Source: Panax quinquefolius (lineage: Eukaryota > Streptophyta > Magnoliopsida > Apiales > Araliaceae). From it: DNA of 64,000 nt. The stretch covers positions 6,736,437-6,800,436 of the forward strand of contig CM035160.1 of NCBI GenBank assembly GCA_020205615.1, in the 5' to 3' direction. Both the position numbers and the translations under genes were made by a program. The notes under the pieces are model-generated. The model made no database searches. It saw nothing but the letters and a program-made list of their open reading frames with translations, and was not told where the DNA came from. Every line of letters begins with the position of its first letter. Within the stretch, counting starts at the first letter, position 1. Below are positions 11,809-24,400 of the stretch, piece after piece.

Positions 11809-12205
11809 CTAGACTTATTATTTATTTTCATATCACAGCTTGACCATGTGAGTGCCTTGTGGGGCCTCAGGCCCGGTGCAATAGTTAAGTTAATGACTTA
11901 AGATTTCAAAATTGAGAAGACCCTTAAATTTTAATAATTAATATATGTTAGAGCTTATTAAAAAAAAATTAAATTTAATATTTTAATTTAATTTAATATT
12001 AAATAATTAAAAAAAATCTCAATTTAAGATTTAACTTGAGATCCCCAAAAAATTTAAACCAACCCTCGTGGGCTTTCAAAGACATGGACTACAAGGCTCG
12101 GACCGAGAATCATGGGGTAAATTTTAAAGTCGAATTTAATAAATATAAAAATTTATATGTAAATACATATAATCATCTTAAATATTTCTATTTTTTGTTG
12201 ATATC

Positions 12206-12757
12206 TCTAAGGGTATAAACGAGTTGAATCGAAGTAAACAGAGAGCTGCTCGAATTCGATTCAAAATGATAAATTCATACTCAAATTCGATCCGACTCTT
12301 TATCAATTATATTCAAACTACTCATGAAATTTCAAATTCAGTTTCTAATTCGAGCCTCCAGATAATAACTAGTTTTATAATAAATATAACTATAAATTGA
12401 ATTTGTTATTTTACTTAGAAATGAGAAAATATATTTACTATTACACTTTACAAATATAAAAATATAATTAAAATTAAAAACAAAACAAAACAAAATAATA
12501 ATAATTAATTTTCCTAATTTGATTTAAATTTATATATATTATAAGAGAATGTATCAAGTATCTAATTGAATTTGTATCAATCGAGTATGTATCGAATCAC
12601 AATCAAGAATTCGAGTATAGTTTGAATATTAAACGAGTTGAGTACAACCTTTCTCATATTCTACTCATATTTTTAATACCCAAATTTGGATCATAATATT
12701 AACGAATCTGAGTTTCACTCATATTTTTTCGAATTGTTTAACCCGTTTACAGTGTTA
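12206..12757. mobile_element. hAT-like MITE (ttgatatc target duplication)
   Basis: Left end (T)CTAAGGGTATAAACGAGTT and right end AACCCGTTTACAGTGTTA form imperfect inverted repeats. They resemble the GGGTGTAAACGAG ends common in plant non-autonomous elements. ttgatatc occurs at 12198-12205 and 12758-12765. The interior has many TCGAAT/ATTCGA motifs and no coding capacity. A two-base offset between the inverted repeats makes the exact left boundary uncertain. Confidence 0.55.
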
Positions 12758-12765
12758 TTGATATC

Positions 12766-14893
12766 ATAAAGAGATAGTTCAAATATATAAAATTATTAAA
12801 TCAATTGGTGACATATAAATTTATATGTCAAGTGATTCATATCCTAGTCATGTGTTGAGGGATAAATCATAAATGGTAGGGGTTATCAAGAGTTATATAT
12901 ATAGAATCTGAGTTCTCAAATAATATGGCATAATCATATATTAATAAATAATGCCATGTGTTTTATTATGTAGGAAAAACTATTATTATATTAATTGATC
13001 TCATGGTGAGATTTTTTGAATGTCATCATTTTAAAAGAATATTAATGCAATTATAAATGAATTTATCAAATACAATACTTTATAGGGAAAATTGGATATA
13101 AAGAGAAGCATAAATAAACTATGTATACAACCAATAACTCTAGCTAATCGTTTAGTCGTCATCTTCCTCAATCTATATATAATATATAGAGTGCGTACAA
13201 TTTTCTAACTTTTTCGTTCACACAAACAAGTAACACATCAACGTTTGTTGAAAAAACGTAGTTATGTGGGATGGGTCAGATGCGGACAAAAAATAGCTTT
13301 GCTTTATCCGTAAAGGGGTACAATTGTGACGACAACTAGAAGGGTAAAATCGTAGTAAAGCGAGAATACCGAGGCGAAAATATAGTCTCGCCAGACTGTC
13401 CCGCCAAGCTTCCTCCAATGAAACTTCTGTCTCCGTTTTATAAGTATTTTTAGTCCGGGCAAAAGTCCCCCGACGAGCTCTAAGTTAAGGTGGACCATAA
13501 GTCCATTGCATAGTAGTAAGATCTTTTTTCCGCCCCCTTAGTTTTTCCATAGGCTCCTAAGAGAGGAAATGCATTCTTAAAATTACACTCTAATAGTATA
13601 GGTTAAAAAAATTAGAACAGAGTTATAGGTTCAAAAATTATGTTCATAGTATGCCCCACCCCTCCCCTACACACCTCCATCTCGACCCCTACGCCTTCCC
13701 CGCCCACCACCACCCTCAACCCCCTCCCCCCAAAAAAAAAAAAAATTCAGCGATTATTATACCCCACCTTAATTTTTTTTTTTTAATATTCAGTGATTAA
13801 GTATAAAAAAATTAAATGCTTAGTGATTATGTATACATGATATATCTAATAATAATTTATTTAATTAGATCATAATAAAGGTAAGTTTGAAATTTAAAAT
13901 ATGGGTGAACCTATATTTGAACTATAACTATATGGTTCCAACCCACACAACTTATATTAAAAATAGTTAATATAGTTTTAGTTCTTAAATGGAACCATAA
14001 ACATATTTTGTAAACCAAAACCAACCCATAACCATATTTTCATGTCTAATTCATACTTAAATATGAGTGTAACTAAAATAATATTTTTTATAAAAATGAA
14101 TGTATCTATCTCGTATTCTCCTGAATTTTTAGTTTCTGTTTGCTATTCCTATATCTTTTCTTAATTCAGTTATATATATCAAAATCCTAAAATTCAAAAT
14201 TAATATAAAATTATTTAATTTTAAAGTCAATTTAGAGATATATTTTGACCTTATAAGGTCGATTTACAAAATTCTAAAATTCAAAATTAATATGGAGTTA
14301 TTTAATTTTAGTACAAATAAATATAACAATTATAAACTAACTATAAAATACTAATAATTATCATCTTTGTTATTTTCAAAACTTGAACGAAATTATATCA
14401 AAAATTTTGAGTTTTAATATTTAACGAATTAACTTTAAAAGTCAAAATGTATTACAATAAATGATTTAAGAATTCTTGTGTTAAAAACTTACAATAACAA
14501 TGTTGATCATGTATATATATATAGTATAGTACAACAGCTGTGAGATACAGGAGTACAGACAGTTCCCAGGGGCAAGAAGCAAATGACATTATCACAACAA
14601 GAAAACTGGTCAAATAAATAGGACCCATTTCAATGACAGGGTGTAATGCCTAATCCATTTCCAAATCCCAAGCAGACCAAAATTAAAATGTAGTCCCTTC
14701 AAATGGAATGGTAGGTAACATTACCCCAAATAATGATCAAGAAAATAACTATGCTCAGAATTCTTCCAAGCAGCCTTTGCTGGTGCTAGTTGTAGCAGCT
14801 TGACATTAATAAAGCACCATATTCAGTGATCAAGAATTCAAGACAAACAAAAATTCCACTGACAAGATTTTTTTTTGTTTTGTTTGGGATAAA
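12766..14893. other. AT-rich intergenic stretch without recognised gene
   Basis: Mostly AT-rich, with a short GC-richer patch at about 13260-13500 and a C-rich tract at 13655-13735. Short open frames on the minus strand (13218-13498) lack recognisable motifs and look random. No RNA gene or transposon end could be supported. Confidence 0.45.
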
Positions 14894-15639
14894 GTCCCAT
14901 CCAGGGGCGGAGGGGGGGTGTTCCCGGAGGGTCCACGGCCCCCCTGTTGCGAGAAATTTTTTTATGTACTAAGGAGGTCCAAATTTGAAATTCGGAAAGT
15001 CCTGAGGAGGGTCAGGAGTCTTGTTGAGAAGAAGAAGAAGGGAAGAAAAAAAAAGTAATTTTTTTATAACTTAGAATCGGGTTGTTTGATTTGTTTTAAA
15101 TCCAAATTTCACACAAAAAAAAAAATATTTCTCATGTAGTCATGTTCAGATGTATTTTTTCTAAAAGTCATGATGGCCCATTAAGCCACTAAAGTCAACA
15201 TATTACATATGTGATATTACCAAATAACAAAACTGCCACTACAAGTCCACAAGCGAAAATGTAAATGAGCCACTTGAGCACGGAGGAATTGTTCACTGCA
15301 ATGGCTTTGCTCACGGAGAGTGGAGACCAAGCGCCAGCTGCCATTCTGCACTTCTTCTCGTCTCCGCCATGCGCTGCCACCGCACGCCAATCGACTCCAT
15401 CACTCCAACTTCTAAGGTTAGGTTCCAATATTTTTTTGTTTGATTTTTGTTCCTTAATTTCTGACTAAAAAATAGGGCTTTTCTTTGATTTATAAACAAA
15501 AATTGATATATTTTCGTTAATTCTAAGTGGGGTTTGTTACCAAATTTGGTTGCATTCATTCTAACTTCTAAGTGGGTTTCACTTATTTGAATTTAGGGTT
15601 TCAATTGCTAATTTTGTGTTTCAATTTGTAATTGATTTT

Positions 15640-15775
15640 TTTTGTTTCAATTGAATTTGAGGAACTAATTGAAATGTTGAATTGCTTATGATTTATAATT
15701 ATGATTTTGTTGAATGTTGAATTACTTGTGATTTAGGAATATGAAAAAATATTTTCAACGAACTAAGAGGCCGTT
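15640..15775 (+). repeat. hAT internal direct repeat, copy 1
   Basis: The stretch from TTTGTTTCAATTGAATTTGA to the codons around AACTAAGAGGCCGTT recurs near the element's 3' end (18247-18406) with small changes. Copy 1 spans the intron before, and the start of, the transposase frame. Confidence 0.8.
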
Positions 15776-18127
15776 CACAACAACTACGTCACAAGACTCA
15801 CAACCACAACCACAACCACAATCACAATCACAATCGCAACCACAATCGATTGAGCCGTTATGTGAGGATGTTAATGATATTATTGGTGATCCGGGATTGC
15901 GCAAATGCATCAACAAGTACGAGCCTCGGATTAGAGATGAAGTTAGAAGAAAATATGTGCAAATGGACCCTTGTCAACCAATTTCTAATGTTTATCCGAA
16001 AACAAAAATAGGGGATAGAATGAGGGCTTTCCAATTTGATTGGTTCAAGAAATGGGAATAGTTGGAATATAGCATTTCTAAAGATGCCGCATTTTGTTTT
16101 TGGTGTTATCTTTTGGGGATAAAAAGTTGAGATGAGGTATTTACAAAAAAAGGATTTCAAATTGGAAGAAAGCTTTAGAGAAATTTGGGGACCATATCTA
16201 AGTGAAGGAAGTGCACACAACAATGCCCAAATTTCATATTTTGCTTTCAAAGATCAAAGGCAAAGTGTGACACAGAAGATATCTTCTGGAACACAAGTAT
16301 TAAATGTCGCTTATCGCACTTTGGTTGACAAAGAAGTATGGATGTTGTTCGATCGCTTCTAACACGCGTTGGCTTTTTCGTGGGCATGATGAGTCGACAC
16401 ACTCGCTAAATAGAGGTAATTTTCTTGAAATACTTACTTGGCATAGCTTGCGTTGTGATGAAGTTGGCAAAGTAGTTAAATAGAATGCACCTGCAAACCA
16501 TCAACTTACTTCTCCTGATATTCAAAAACAAATTGTTAGTGCTTGTGCATCGTAAACAATGAAAGCTATTATCGATGATATCGGTGATAAATGTTTTACT
16601 TTATCGATCATTGAGGCTCGAGATAGTTCAAGAAAAGAGCAAATGGTCGTTGTTTTAAGATATGTAAACAACAAAGGAGAAATTTTAAAACGGTTTTGTT
16701 GGAGTTGTTCATGTTAAAGACACCCCGACTTTCTTTGAAAATGTCATTCATAATTTTTTTGCTAAATATGGATTATCAATCTCACAAATTAGAGGTCAAG
16801 GATACGACGGGGCTTCTAACATGCGGGTGAGCTAAATGGTTTGAAAACTCGATTTTGAATGAAAATCCATGTGTAAGATATGTTCATTGTTTTGCTCACC
16901 AAATTCAGCTTAGTTGTTGTGGCAAATGCTCAAGTAAACCAATTCGTGCAATTTTTTTGAATACGTGGCTTTGATAACTAATATGATTGGGGCTTCTTGC
17001 AAAAGAATGGATGAACTAAGACGAAGACAACATGAAAATATGGTGGAGTGTTTAAAAAAGGGTGATATTTCCACAGGAAGAGGTTTGAATCAAGAAACTA
17101 GTTTAGCTCGGCCGGGTGCTACACGTTGGGGTTCACACTACAAAACAATTGTTCGTCTTCTATCTATGTGGTCATCAGTGGTTGAAGTTCTTCAGAATAT
17201 ATATGAAGATGGACATGAATCCAAAAGTAAAGGCATTGTTGTGGGCTTGATCGATAAGATGGAAACATATGAGTTTGTATTCATTGCTCACTTGATGAAG
17301 GTAGTGTTGGGGTTGACAAATATTTTGTCACGCTTTTTTGCAAAAAAAGATCGTAATATTGTAGAGGCCATGAATTTGGTTGTTACTACCAAGAGACAAT
17401 TGCAACATCTCAGGGAGAATAGATGTGATGATCTATTAGGAGATGTGAACAGTTTTTGTTCTGAACATAATATTAGCATCCCTATTATGGAAGATAATGT
17501 TCCAGGTCGCCTTCGTTGCAAACACACATACTTTCACTACTTTCGAGTTGAGATATTTTGTCAGGTATTCAATTGTTTTTCTCTATTTATACTTCTAATT
17601 ATGTTTTTGAATATATAAGTAATTTATTTTATATTTTTTAGGTTGTTGATCGTATTAGTCAAGAGATGGATAATCGTTTCACTGAGATGAACACGAAATT
17701 GCTCTTGTACATAGCATGTCTTGATCCTAAGAATTCGTTCTCCAATTTTAGTTTTTCAAAGTTAGTTCGACTTGCAGAACTATATCCACAAGACTTTTCA
17801 ATGGATGATCGAATGGAGCTTAAAGAACAACTAAAGATGTGAATTTCTGAAATGAGAGGAAATGCAAGATTTTCTAAACTAGAAAATGTCGGAGAACTTG
17901 CAACTAATATGGTTGAGGTGGGATATCACACTACTTTTCATTTAGTATATCTTCTTATCAAGTTGGCTTTAGTTTTGCCTGTTGCGACTGCTAGTGTGGA
18001 ACGAGTATTTTCTACGATGAATATTGTTAAGACAAATTTGCGCAACAAGATGGAGATGACTTTCTCACCGACTATTTGGTGTGCTATGTCGAGAGAGTTA
18101 TTTTTAGGTGCATTGATAATGAAGTGA
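15741..18127 (+). pseudogene. hAT transposase pseudogene (zf-TTF, DUF4371, hAT dimerisation)
   Basis: Open pieces in order: an N-terminus starting MKKYFQRTKRPF with a Gln/Ser-rich tract, then DPCQPISNVYP and FWCYLL-like TTF zinc-finger residues (15741-16110). Next come a DUF4371-like part (16132-16362), the catalytic-core region with RPGATRWGSHYKTIVRLLSM (16965-17560), an intron at about 17561-17641, and the C-terminal dimerisation block LPVATASVERVFSTMNIVKT (17950-18070). This is the layout of plant 'zinc finger MYM-type protein 1-like' hAT transposases. Stops (for example after KKWE at 16061 and after DRF at 16362) and frameshifts break it at least four times, so it cannot make transposase. 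It is antisense to the carrier gene. Confidence 0.88.
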
Positions 18128-18246
18128 TTATCCAACATTTTCAGAATATGAGAACTCGCAGGTTGGATTTACCGCCTTTACGGTCCGAACTCCGAAGAGA
18201 GACTCCGTCGTTCTAGTACCGTTACCGGTTCAACAGTCAACAATGT

Positions 18247-18406
18247 GTTTCAATTTGTAATTAATTTTTTTTGTTTCAATTGAATTTGAGTAACTAATTG
18301 AAATGTTGAATTACTTGTGATTTAGGATTATGATTTTGTTGAATGTTGAATTATTTGTGATTTAGGAATATGGGAAAAAAAATCAACGAACTAAGAGGCC
18401 GTTGAA
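18247..18406 (+). repeat. hAT internal direct repeat, copy 2
   Basis: Near-copy of 15640-15775 positioned after the end of the transposase frame and about 55 bp before the right terminal repeat, ending again in ACTAAGAGGCCGTTG. It carries the ATG region without the following coding sequence. Confidence 0.8.
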
Positions 18407-18473
18407 AAAAAAATTACATGCATAATCCGGACCCCCTGTTGAAATCTTCTGGCTCCGCCACTGGTCCCATCGT

Positions 18474-21400
18474 TTAGATTGCCTTTAATCCAGCAACCTC
18501 CCGCAGCTTCTCGCATAATATGAAGGTAATTGTAGTTTGTGGACCCAGTCTCGTGAAGATGGCCAGACCCCTGGTAAAATTTCAAAGTTGAATCATTGAA
18601 ATATGTAACTGATAATTTTCTAAATAAAAGTTGGGTCAATCTAGATTCTAGCCCTCAAGTGTTTTTGTCTTGCTGAAAACTTGGAAGATATGAAAGGAGT
18701 AATATAATTAAGAAGCCAAAGCATATGCAGGTCTGTCTCACCCTTTGTAAAGTCCCCTAGGTCCTTCTGTGAGTAGAACCTGAAATCAAGCATTACAGGA
18801 GGTTAAAACCAACTACCCTTGTGTAACTATGCTAAATGCAGTACTCCTTAAAAATATTTTCCTTTGCCCATTTCTTGAAAGGCTGCAACCTTTTTTAAAA
18901 AAGCTAATGCCAATCACAACATAGGACCAAAACATACTCAAAACTAGCTAAATTTAGCTTACTACACCTTTTATCCCACACTAATAGTGTATGCTGAAAA
19001 TGAATCCCATATGTAAGCATAAAAGTAGAAAGGCAAGGAGAAAAATAGAAAAATTAAAACCGATAAACATACAAATAGAATAAAATAAACTGAAAAAAGT
19101 ATATACATGCATACACACACACATACTAAAAAAAGTTAAAATGTAAACGAAGGGGAAAACCGAGAGCATTTGGCTTGAGTGGTATTCTAGGCCTCTTGCC
19201 AAGCAAAGAGGTTTTAAGTTCAATTCCCCCCCACCCCACCCCCGCCCCCACCCCCACCCCCACCCCCACCCCCACCCCCAATTAGCAAAAAAAAGAAAGA
19301 AAACGAAGGGGAAAATGAAAAAAAAAAGAAAAAAGAAAAAAGGAAAAAAGCGGAGGGAAAAGAGAAAACCAAAAAACCAAAACAAAAGACAAAAAAGTGG
19401 AACACCTACTCGGATTCCGATATGCAGATTGTACTTCTCCATTCACTCCTATCAATGACAATGCAATTAATATTCCACCTTTTCAAGTCTATTGGTAAAA
19501 CTTTCCTAAGGCTGTGTCCGTGAGTTTTAAAATGAAGAAAGAGAAGTGAAAAAAAGAGGATGTAAGAGAAATAAAGGTTTTCTTTTCTCTCCAAACCTAA
19601 AAAATAGGAAACTGATGTTTCTACGTAAAAAATTGATATTTCCAGATCTCCATGTGAGAGACTTATGTGAAAATATCAGCTTTCAAAAAATATTTGGAAA
19701 GAAAATAGGCCTAATTTTCCCTCCCTTAGTCTCATAAAAAAACTCCAAGACACCCATGTTTTATCTTCTCTCCCTAAAAAAATCTTCCCGACAACGCATA
19801 TTTTTCTATCCCCTTTTCCCCATTTTTAAAACTCCCAGACAGAGACCTACCCCTTCCCCCCTCCCTCTACTTGCAAGACTCCTCTTCCCACTGGTGCAAT
19901 TATAGGTCGACGCTGGATATCACCAAATCAGTTTTAACTAATATCCTCATTTTTGACCCTATCCAACCTTGTATGGTCGCATATCCAGCTTACTAACCTC
20001 ATTTTGGACATCTCCCATCTTATGCACATATTGCTTCTTGGTCACCCAGATTCAGCTCCATATAACATTTTTAGTCTCAACCACATCCTATAAAACTTTC
20101 CCTTCAACTTGACCAGGATTTTCCGATCGCACCACACTACCAATGCACCACACCACATCATATATCAAAACAATCTCAAGATGAAGTAGAGTAAATCCTA
20201 CTACTAATGGAGAACATAGAAATCAGAGTAAAGAAAAGATGAACCATATAACATTGTGGTACCACTAGGATATGTAAATAACTAGAAAAGAAAATGGCCA
20301 TACCTGGTATGCACAATGAAATCCATTTTGATAGGTTCCAACTATTTTAGATTCTCGTTGCAACATGAGACGGGTTTTAATCAAATCCATTGGTGCAGTT
20401 ACGAAGGTGCTCACAATTCCTGCTATTGTGCTTGAGCTTCACAACATGCAAACTACTGTTAGATAACACTAATAAGAAATATAGAAAAATAGGATTGGGC
20501 ATTATTGTTGAAAAGATTCTAAAGCTTGGACCTTTTTTCTTTTATCATTCATGTCAAACTATTGGATCAACCCAAAATGAGCAGGTTCAAACAAGTATAA
20601 CTGTCACCTCACTAATTATATATAAAGTTGACAACCTTTTTTATATTCCACAAATAATATAAATATAAAGAATACATCAGTGCCTGAAGAAAAAAATGAG
20701 TCCTACATATAAAAGAATATTAGTTATTGTACTATATTTTTCTTGGTTCTCGTATTGATAGGTCAGGCAATCAGATCAACACGTTCAGCCTGTCTATCTT
20801 GGTCCTTGGGTGTTTCAAGAGCTAAAAAACTTTAAAACTCAGGTCAAAGTATTCAAGGGAACCAAAGGTAAAGGAAAGGAGAAGTTTCTTACAAGAGATG
20901 CAAATAAATTCCTTCTTCAAGAGGTGTCCATCTGAGCAAGACCTGCATTAGTGCAAAATAAAATTAAAATGTAAAAGCCGGTAGAATAAGAAAAAGAAAT
21001 GAGAAGGAAAATAATAAGAGCACATTTGGTTGCCCCTAAAATGGAACCATTTACATTTTGTACATTATTTTGATATGTAGACTCCTCATTTTGAATGAAC
21101 ACATTTAGGAAAGTGAAAGATTACACCATTTGTTCCTATTTGGTCATCTTTATATTTTTATATAATGACATGATTCATCCTTTTACATATAATATTTAAG
21201 ATGATTTCATTTTAAACATGAGTTTGTTCAAAATAAGGGGTTTGCACACTAAAATACTATACATTCATTCAAGTTTGAGGGACAAACAAACAAACTCCAA
21301 AACATTCTCGCTGAGTAGACACTATATAAAGTTAAACTTAGCAGAAACAATTGGAAATTACTCGGAAATACAAAGCAAAAATTAGCATGCATAGAAATTG

Positions 21401-24400
21401 ACCCGCTTTGATTCATCATATGTTGCCAGCTGCGATGCTGTCAAAGCAGCAGCTCTAACCATAGCAGGGCCAACCCCCTTCCAAAGAGCAATTATTCCCC
21501 CTTCTGAAGAAATTCTCCGCAATTCCCCAATTGGTCCTCTACTTGAGTTTTGATTCATCTGCAACCTCACCTAAAGGAAAGAGAACTATTATGTAAGACA
21601 GGGTCTAAGAGGTTCAATAGAGGGTTTATAACAAAGTACCTTTAGAATTTCAAATGGGTTGGTCAATGCAGTTGCAAGGGCACCAGAGAATGCTCCAGAT
21701 GCAATCTTCATCAAGATATTGGTTGACTCAAAAGCTGATTCACAGACATATTTTGATGGTTGATACAAGCCTAAACGGAGACCACCATAAAGAACTGACC
21801 TCATCAGCGCAGGTGTCAATCCCCGATACAAAGACGTAGGCCCTTCATTTTTCACAACTTGAACAAAAGATTGTCCCTGATGCACGCACATTCCACAAAT
21901 GATATAGCGTAGCTACGGGATGATCTGATAAACCAGATTCTCATGAAAAATGTTCATTTCATACCATTGCTGTAAGGGGACCTCTCTGACCGACAAGTTG
22001 CATTTGCAGCCTAACTTTGAGTACATCTGCAATCCAAAGTCAGATTAATCATTTTATACAGGTATACACAACTGATAAAATAAAAATTCCTTGGGTTTAC
22101 TCGCATAAACTAATTATAATTTAATCTTTCTCAGAACTTTATCACTTCCACACACATAGTGAGAGTGAGGGAGAGTTTCAGTGTCTTTGCCTTCAATTTG
22201 ATGAAAACTTGGATGATCATATTAAGTATGGTAGAAAAAGCACCACATATTATAACAAGCATTTTAGTCTATTAAGATGAAAAAGTAATTTCAGAAGTAA
22301 AGCCTTTCAGTTCAACCACAGGTCCACAATTTTCAGAGGAACCAAAATTTGGTGCTTCTCAAAATTACTCGTGCTGTCATGCATTTGAACTTAGAAACAA
22401 AGACAACGAACATCAAAATATTATTTGAGTAATTTAAAACTACTTACAAACACAAATTAAATTCTCAATAAACAATACTCTTTCTACAGCTTTACTGTAA
22501 GATACCTTCACTAAAAGCCACCAGTTGACAAATCAGCCAGTGAATCAAACACCAAGTATCAAACAAATCATGCATGAATGTTGAATATTCTAACTCTGGA
22601 CAATACCAGTATTTAGAGACTACACATCATTTAATAGCTTAGACAAAAGCACAGCTTCTCCCAGAGACGAAACTAAAGGGGCGCAGGCAGGGCCCTAACT
22701 GAAGCAAGATTCTAGAGTCTCTTGCAATAACTCCATAAATTATAGAATAAACAGAGAAGAATTTAGAGAGGAGAAGAAGATAGATCGGAACAAAGTTATA
22801 TTTTTTTATTGATTTCTTCTAATGACCCACATTAAGCTATTTAAAATAAAAGAAATACAAGATAACATGAGAATGCATCTAAGCCATTCATTCTTAACAC
22901 TAAGTCCTAGAAAATTATGCACAGTGCGACAGTGCCAGTTTTGTCCTGGACTTGGGCGCGGCAACGCTGGTCTAGCAGAGAACCAATATTTGTCAGCAGG
23001 GCGCGGCAACCCATTTTCCTTCCTTTTGTTTTCTGGTTCACTTGCAACACATTCACGAACTTGGAAGTTAACTCAATAGCCCTGGAACTTGAACCCATAT
23101 CATTCCTAACTTCTTGAATAAGCCCGTTAGGTCATTCCTTAAAACGTTTAGCTCGAGCTCTTGTCACTGGTCCAACATGAACTCGCACCGGCTCCGTTTC
23201 ATACTTTCCACTCTCGTCCAAGCTAGGCATGTCCTCATCACAAATGCAACCCAATGTATGCTTCAATACATCCCAAGATTTTCCTTCTGAGGAACTACAC
23301 TGTGAGACCAGCTTCAAGATGCATAGCTCAACTTTAGTTCTCATAGCAGCTTTGTCCAAGAAGATGATCTCCACATTCGACCAAATCAAGAGAATGATGA
23401 ATAGTAGATTATTATTAAAAATCAAATAATAATATTTAAACATAACAGAACAACAATTAAACAAAACTAAATATTAGTCCTTCTCTTTCCTACTATTCCC
23501 CCTCCCTTACCTTACCTGTGAACCATTCCCCCTGTTCACATCCCAGTCCCTCGTCCTCCTCTGCCTCCGACACTGTTCCCCGTCCCATCCCCCTCTCTTC
23601 ATCTTCCTCTTTTTCCCTTTTTTAATGGAGATGGTAAACAAAAGAAAGGAAAACATAGGAAAGATCTCACCCATTTCTTCTTCTTCTTTTATTTCCCCCC
23701 AAATCTGGATATTGCTAGCTATTGGATGGCTAGGTAGATCGGAGACATGGTTTTTCTCAGGCTAATTCTCTGTTTTTTTTGGTAATTTAGTTATCGAGGA
23801 ACTGCAAATCTGAGTTGTTATTTTGGTAATATATGTATGAGTGTTTTTTTCTGAAACGGTGAGCTTCTTCTTCCTCTATTTTTCTCCTAATATGGATATT
23901 GCTAGCTATTGGATGACTAGGTAGATCGGAGACAGGTTTTTTTTCCACGCTGATTCTCTATTTTTTTTTGGTAATTTAGTACTTGAGGAGCTATAGATCT
24001 GAGTTGTTATTTTGGTAATATATCTATGAGTTTTTTTTTTTTCTTGAAACGGTGATCAGGTGGGTATCGCGAAGCCGTTGGTTTTCGAGCCGGCTCCATA
24101 CTTGTGGTGGTGAGTGGGATCGGATGAGGACGTATGACTGATGAAGAAATGTAGAGAGAGTGAGAGAGTCTGGGATGAAGGAAGATGGGGTGGTTCAACT
24201 TGAATGGTTCTCCAAATTTACCCTTGCTTAAACAATTTAAATTAATAAAATGATAAAAATTTTATTTTTAATACACATCAGCTGGACATGGCTCTATTTA
24301 AGAGGCCACGTCAGCAATTTTTGACATGCCAAGAAAAATTGGACAGAAGTGAAAAAAATTAATAGTTTACTCATCTAATTGATAAAATTAAAAGGTGAAT

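Larger units (their letters stand above)
14902..18463 (+). mobile_element. Decayed hAT transposon (TTF-zinc-finger/DUF4371 type)
   Basis: The element starts CAGGGGCGGAG and ends CTCCGCCACTG (inverse CAGTGGCGGAG). It is flanked by an exact 8-bp duplication gtcccatc at 14894-14901 and 18464-18471, so both ends of this 3562-bp copy are defined. It encodes a broken transposase on the plus strand. The right target copy ends at 18471, two bases from the stop codon (18474-18476) of the minus-strand carrier gene, so the insertion is in that gene's 3' UTR. The element's 3' end also carries a duplicate of its own 5' region (15640-15775 versus 18247-18406). Confidence 0.92.

Noticed and set aside
13218..13498. 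Two overlapping minus-strand frames in a GC-richer patch
   Set aside because: Short, no conserved motif, no splice context; could be transposon debris but nothing supports a gene.
19220..19442. Long open frames with Phe- and Gly-rich translation over a C-rich tract
   Set aside because: They are translations of (CCCCCA)n and A-rich simple sequence in a carrier intron; no domain and no coding signal.
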